Shown: positions 61,245 through 64,000 of the stretch, piece by piece
Layout of the letters: each line of letters begins with the position of its first letter
Numbering within the stretch: the first letter of the stretch is position 1
Origin: Paenibacillus agilis
GTDB taxonomy: Bacteria; Bacillota; Bacilli; Paenibacillales; Paenibacillaceae
Assembly: GCF_007786455.1 (NCBI RefSeq)
Contig: NZ_VNJK01000001.1
Location: 62,001-126,000, forward strand
Direction: 5' to 3'
Length of the DNA: 64,000 nt
Notes under the pieces: generated by a model
What the model was told of the DNA's origin: nothing
The model's input: the letters and a program-made list of their open reading frames with translations, nothing else
Databases searched by the model: none
Position numbers and translations under genes: made by a program

Positions 61245-64000
61245 GAAAGCGATCCGACATGGCAACAAGGTTACGCTTCCTGAACAATACAACACGCTCG
61301 CTGACATGCTTGTCTATATTGCAAATCGACATCCGCATAAAGGGATTACGTATGTGGATTCCAACGGAAATGAGGATTTTGAGTCGTATCCAGCGTTGGT
61401 GGAGCAAGCTCGCAAATATCTTACGGCACTCCGCCTCCAAGGGCTGAAGCCAAGAGACGTTGCCATTTTAGAAATTGATAACCCAAAAGAATTTTACAGG
61501 GCGTTCTGGGCATGTATGTTTGGCGGGATCATTGCTGCACCTGTGAGTAAACCAACATCTTGGGCACCTGATTCCAGAGGGATGCTCAAGTTCACGAAAG
61601 TGTGGGAGACCTTAAACCAACCACTCGTTATCGTAGAAGAACAGCTTCGTGATCAGTACAAGCAGCTCCAAGATAGCTTTATCTTTTCTGGGCTTCGGTA
61701 TATATCTACAGCTGAGCTGCAAACCGATGAGCTAGCAGATAAATATCAATCAGAGCCAGATGATTTAGCTGTGCTGCAATTTTCATCGGGTAGTACAGGC
61801 ATTCCGAAAGGCGTCCAGCTTACCCACCGCAACATTATTTCGAACAATATCGGATGCAAAAATGGTTTAGGTCTCGTAGAGGATGACGTCTCCTTCACCT
61901 GGATTCCTCACACGCATGATATGGGACTATTTTGCCAGCACCTAACGCCAATTTTAAGTGGCACGAAGCTTGTTGTACTTACTCCTTACAGCTTTGTACG
62001 CACACCGTATCTCTTCTTGAAAAAAATTACGGAGCACAAGGGAACTTGGTTCTGCTGCACAAACTTTGGCTATGAATGGATGACGCAAAAAGTACCTGAA
62101 TCGAAACTGGCAACATTAGATTTGTCTTCTTTACGACTGGCATTGAACGGGGCGGAGCCGATTTCCTCCGCCGTCGTTCAGAGGTTCGCTGAGAAATTTG
62201 CGGTATGCGGCTATAAGTCCAATATGATGTTTCCTGCTTACGGAATGGCCGAAGCGACCGTTGGGATTGCGATGTCGACAATAGGTGCAGAACCAAGGTT
62301 TGAAAAGGTCGATCGCGCAAAATTAATTAATGATCAAATGGCTGTTCCTGTTGATGCTAGCGGCGGTGAAGAAGGCATTGCATTAGCGCATGAAGGGTAT
62401 CCCTTGGACAGCATTAGCCTCAGAATTGCCGACGAGCAGGGGAATGTACTCGATGAATATTGTGTAGGCGAGATTCAAGTGCAAGGTGATTCGGTCACAT
62501 CGGGCTACTATAACCGCGAAGATCTATCACAGGAACTGTTTGTAGACGGATGGCTGCGTACGGGCGATCTTGGCTTTATGGTCGATGGTTCATTAGTTGT
62601 GAGTGGAAGAATGAAAGATATTATTTTCGTTCGCGGTAAAAACTTCTTTGCGCATGATTTGGAAGAAGTCGTCTATGAAATAGAGGAGATTGCACGCGGG
62701 AATGCTACCGTCGTGGGTCTTACGAATGGTAAAACCGAGCAGGAAGAATTACTAGTGTTTATCAAATACAAGTCCAGTGTGGAGAAGTTCTTGTCCATAC
62801 GTGAGCAAGTTATTCGACAGCTTAATGAATCATTAGGCATTGAGACGACGCATGTTATCCCGATTAAATTGATTCCCAAAACTTCAAGTGGCAAAGTACA
62901 GCGCTACCAGCTAAGAAATGACTATGAAAATGGTGAATATGATGACGTGCTGCGTGATATCGAAGCAGGGCTTGGCAAGAGCCAATCCAATGAGCGAGTT
63001 ATTCAGCTGCCGCGCAATGAGCTCGAAATTTTCCTTCATCAATCATGGTCGGAAGTGCTGAATATTGCTGCTCCCAAAATTTCAATCGACGACTCGTTCC
63101 TATCGTTAGGCGGAAACTCGGTTAAAGCCTATCAGTTGCTGGGTGCTATTGAGCAATATGTGGGCCGAGAGATTGGACCTGAAGTGTTAGTTCGCTGTAA
63201 GACGATAGGGGAGACGGCTGAGTACCTACAGTCATTGCCTGCAAAGTCATCTGCAAATAAAGCTGTTGAATCGACGAGGAATGAGCAGCTGTATCGTGAG
63301 CAATTAAACGACCAATCAACCTCAACGGTGGATCAACACTCTACTCAACCATCAAACGTTGAACAAAGGGATAACTCTCAGCACAATCATCAACTAAATA
63401 GTAATAGAACAGTTGCCATTACAGGCTTAGCCTTAAGACTGCCTAACGCTTCATCCCAAGAGGAATTTTGGGCCAATCTTTGTTCGAAGAGAGACAGCAT
63501 TATCAAAATTAGCGCGAAGCGCAAAAGGCAGGCCAACAGACCAGATTGGGATGATTGGATCGGTGAGCTTGAACATATTGATGAATTCGATAATGACTTC
63601 TTTGATATTTCCGACGAAGAAGCCAAGTTTATGGACCCTCAGCAGCGACTCCTCATAGAAACTTCCTATGAAGCGCTTGAGGATGCGGGCATCATTACGG
63701 ATGAATCCGATGAGCGCAATATCGGCGTATACGTCGCTAGCAATGTGAGCACGTATTTTGACCAGCTTATCGATTCATTGGGCAAAGTGGAACTTAACCA
63801 CATTCATCAAAATGCGATGGTTGGCAATATGCCGAATATTGGAGCAGCTATCATTGCTCATTTGTACAATTTCACCGGTCCTGCCTTAGCGATCGATACG
63901 GCGTGCTCCTCCTTCTTGTCAGCGCTGCATCATGCAGTAGCTGCAATTAGACACAACGAAGTGTCCGGTGCAGTCGTTGGCGGCGCCAATATCTTGACGA
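61237..64000 (+). CDS. FAAL-ACP-KS synthase, 3' end beyond window
   Basis: An open frame from ATG 61237 (AGGTGG upstream, overlapping the previous stop by 8 bp) to the window edge. Domains: residues 1-575 fatty-acyl-AMP ligase/AMP-binding (YVDSNGNEDFESY, LQFSSGSTGIPKG at about 180, WIPHTHDMGLF diagnostic of FAAL, SNMMFPAYGMAE, LRTGDLGF, IFVRGKNFF, PKTSSGKVQRYQ); residues 595-665 ACP with GGNSVKA (Ser628); a Gln/Asn/Ser-rich linker; residues 725 onward KS with MDPQQR and catalytic Cys890 in DTACSS. FAAL-ACP-KS units start polyketide or lipopeptide chains by loading a fatty acid as an acyl-adenylate. Following domains are not visible. Confidence 0.9.
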   Translation, partial: MGKKAIRHGNKVTLPEQYNTLADMLVYIANRHPHKGITYVDSNGNEDFESYPALVEQARKYLTALRLQGLKPRDVAILEIDNPKEFYRAFWACMFGGIIAAPVSKPTSWAPDSRGMLKFTKVWETLNQPLVIVEEQLRDQYKQLQDSFIFSGLRYISTAELQTDELADKYQSEPDDLAVLQFSSGSTGIPKGVQLTHRNIISNNIGCKNGLGLVEDDVSFTWIPHTHDMGLFCQHLTPILSGTKLVVLTPYSFVRTPYLFLKKITEHKGTWFCCTNFGYEWMTQKVPESKLATLDLSSLRLALNGAEPISSAVVQRFAEKFAVCGYKSNMMFPAYGMAEATVGIAMSTIGAEPRFEKVDRAKLINDQMAVPVDASGGEEGIALAHEGYPLDSISLRIADEQGNVLDEYCVGEIQVQGDSVTSGYYNREDLSQELFVDGWLRTGDLGFMVDGSLVVSGRMKDIIFVRGKNFFAHDLEEVVYEIEEIARGNATVVGLTNGKTEQEELLVFIKYKSSVEKFLSIREQVIRQLNESLGIETTHVIPIKLIPKTSSGKVQRYQLRNDYENGEYDDVLRDIEAGLGKSQSNERVIQLPRNELEIFLHQSWSEVLNIAAPKISIDDSFLSLGGNSVKAYQLLGAIEQYVGREIGPEVLVRCKTIGETAEYLQSLPAKSSANKAVESTRNEQLYREQLNDQSTSTVDQHSTQPSNVEQRDNSQHNHQLNSNRTVAITGLALRLPNASSQEEFWANLCSKRDSIIKISAKRKRQANRPDWDDWIGELEHIDEFDNDFFDISDEEAKFMDPQQRLLIETSYEALEDAGIITDESDERNIGVYVASNVSTYFDQLIDSLGKVELNHIHQNAMVGNMPNIGAAIIAHLYNFTGPALAIDTACSSFLSALHHAVAAIRHNEVSGAVVGGANILT

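Noticed and set aside
1-64000. CRISPR arrays, tRNA, rRNA, prophage modules
   Set aside because: No regularly spaced repeats, cloverleaf-like segments or phage structural genes were seen on reading both strands; this is a by-eye negative.

Overview
The window reads as chromosome of a spore-former-type Bacillota of moderate GC, most likely a Paenibacillus or close relative. The evidence is strong AGGAGG ribosome binding sites, sigma-A promoters, dense T-tailed terminators, PerR boxes in front of ahpCF, YtrA-type GntR/ABC genes, paired SMR pumps and a very large hybrid NRPS-PKS gene. No rRNA, tRNA, CRISPR array or intact insertion sequence was seen.

Layout. 1-3.3 kb: tail of a small operon with a radical SAM/SPASM protein (truncated by the window edge), a BtrH-like protein of unknown function and a family-2 glycosyltransferase; together they suggest modification of a peptide or small natural product. 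3.4-24.5 kb: ordinary accessory and housekeeping genes. These include a LysR regulator divergent from an alpha/beta hydrolase, an agmatine deiminase family enzyme, a GntR-ABC operon, DinB, HAD and isochorismatase-like proteins, ahpC-ahpF, GNAT and SRPBCC proteins, a MarR gene divergent from a quinone reductase, a first SMR pair with a complex leader, an AAC(3)-family acetyltransferase, a serine hydrolase, an EamA transporter, a Rieske-FAD oxidoreductase and 3-methyladenine glycosylase I. Several intergenic regions carry readable operators.

24.6-29.8 kb: a visibly AT-rich four-gene island, KAP NTPase, unknown protein, QueC-like enzyme and TatD-like nuclease. This order matches the Qat antiphage system (qatABCD). 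30-42.8 kb: Nudix protein, a HEAT-repeat/metzincin pair, an exported cyclic-phosphodiesterase/5'-nucleotidase, then a regulator-MFS-M20 amidohydrolase-glutaminase group that looks built to take up and hydrolyse an amide or acyl-amino acid. After these come a D,D-carboxypeptidase and a MerR gene with a second SMR pair.

42.9-64 kb: about 1.1 kb of AT-rich non-coding DNA, then a small membrane protein and two assembly-line genes in one operon. The first encodes about 5580 residues: C-A-T, KS-AT-ACP, C-A-T, KS-AT(degenerate)-ACP, C-A-T and a terminal C-like domain. The second starts with a fatty-acyl-AMP ligase, ACP and KS and runs off the window. The genes therefore probably make an acylated peptide-polyketide whose biosynthetic order need not follow gene order. 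I do not recognise the product. The most unusual points are the second AT domain, which has lost its catalytic serine and much of its length, and the absence of any thioesterase in the visible part.
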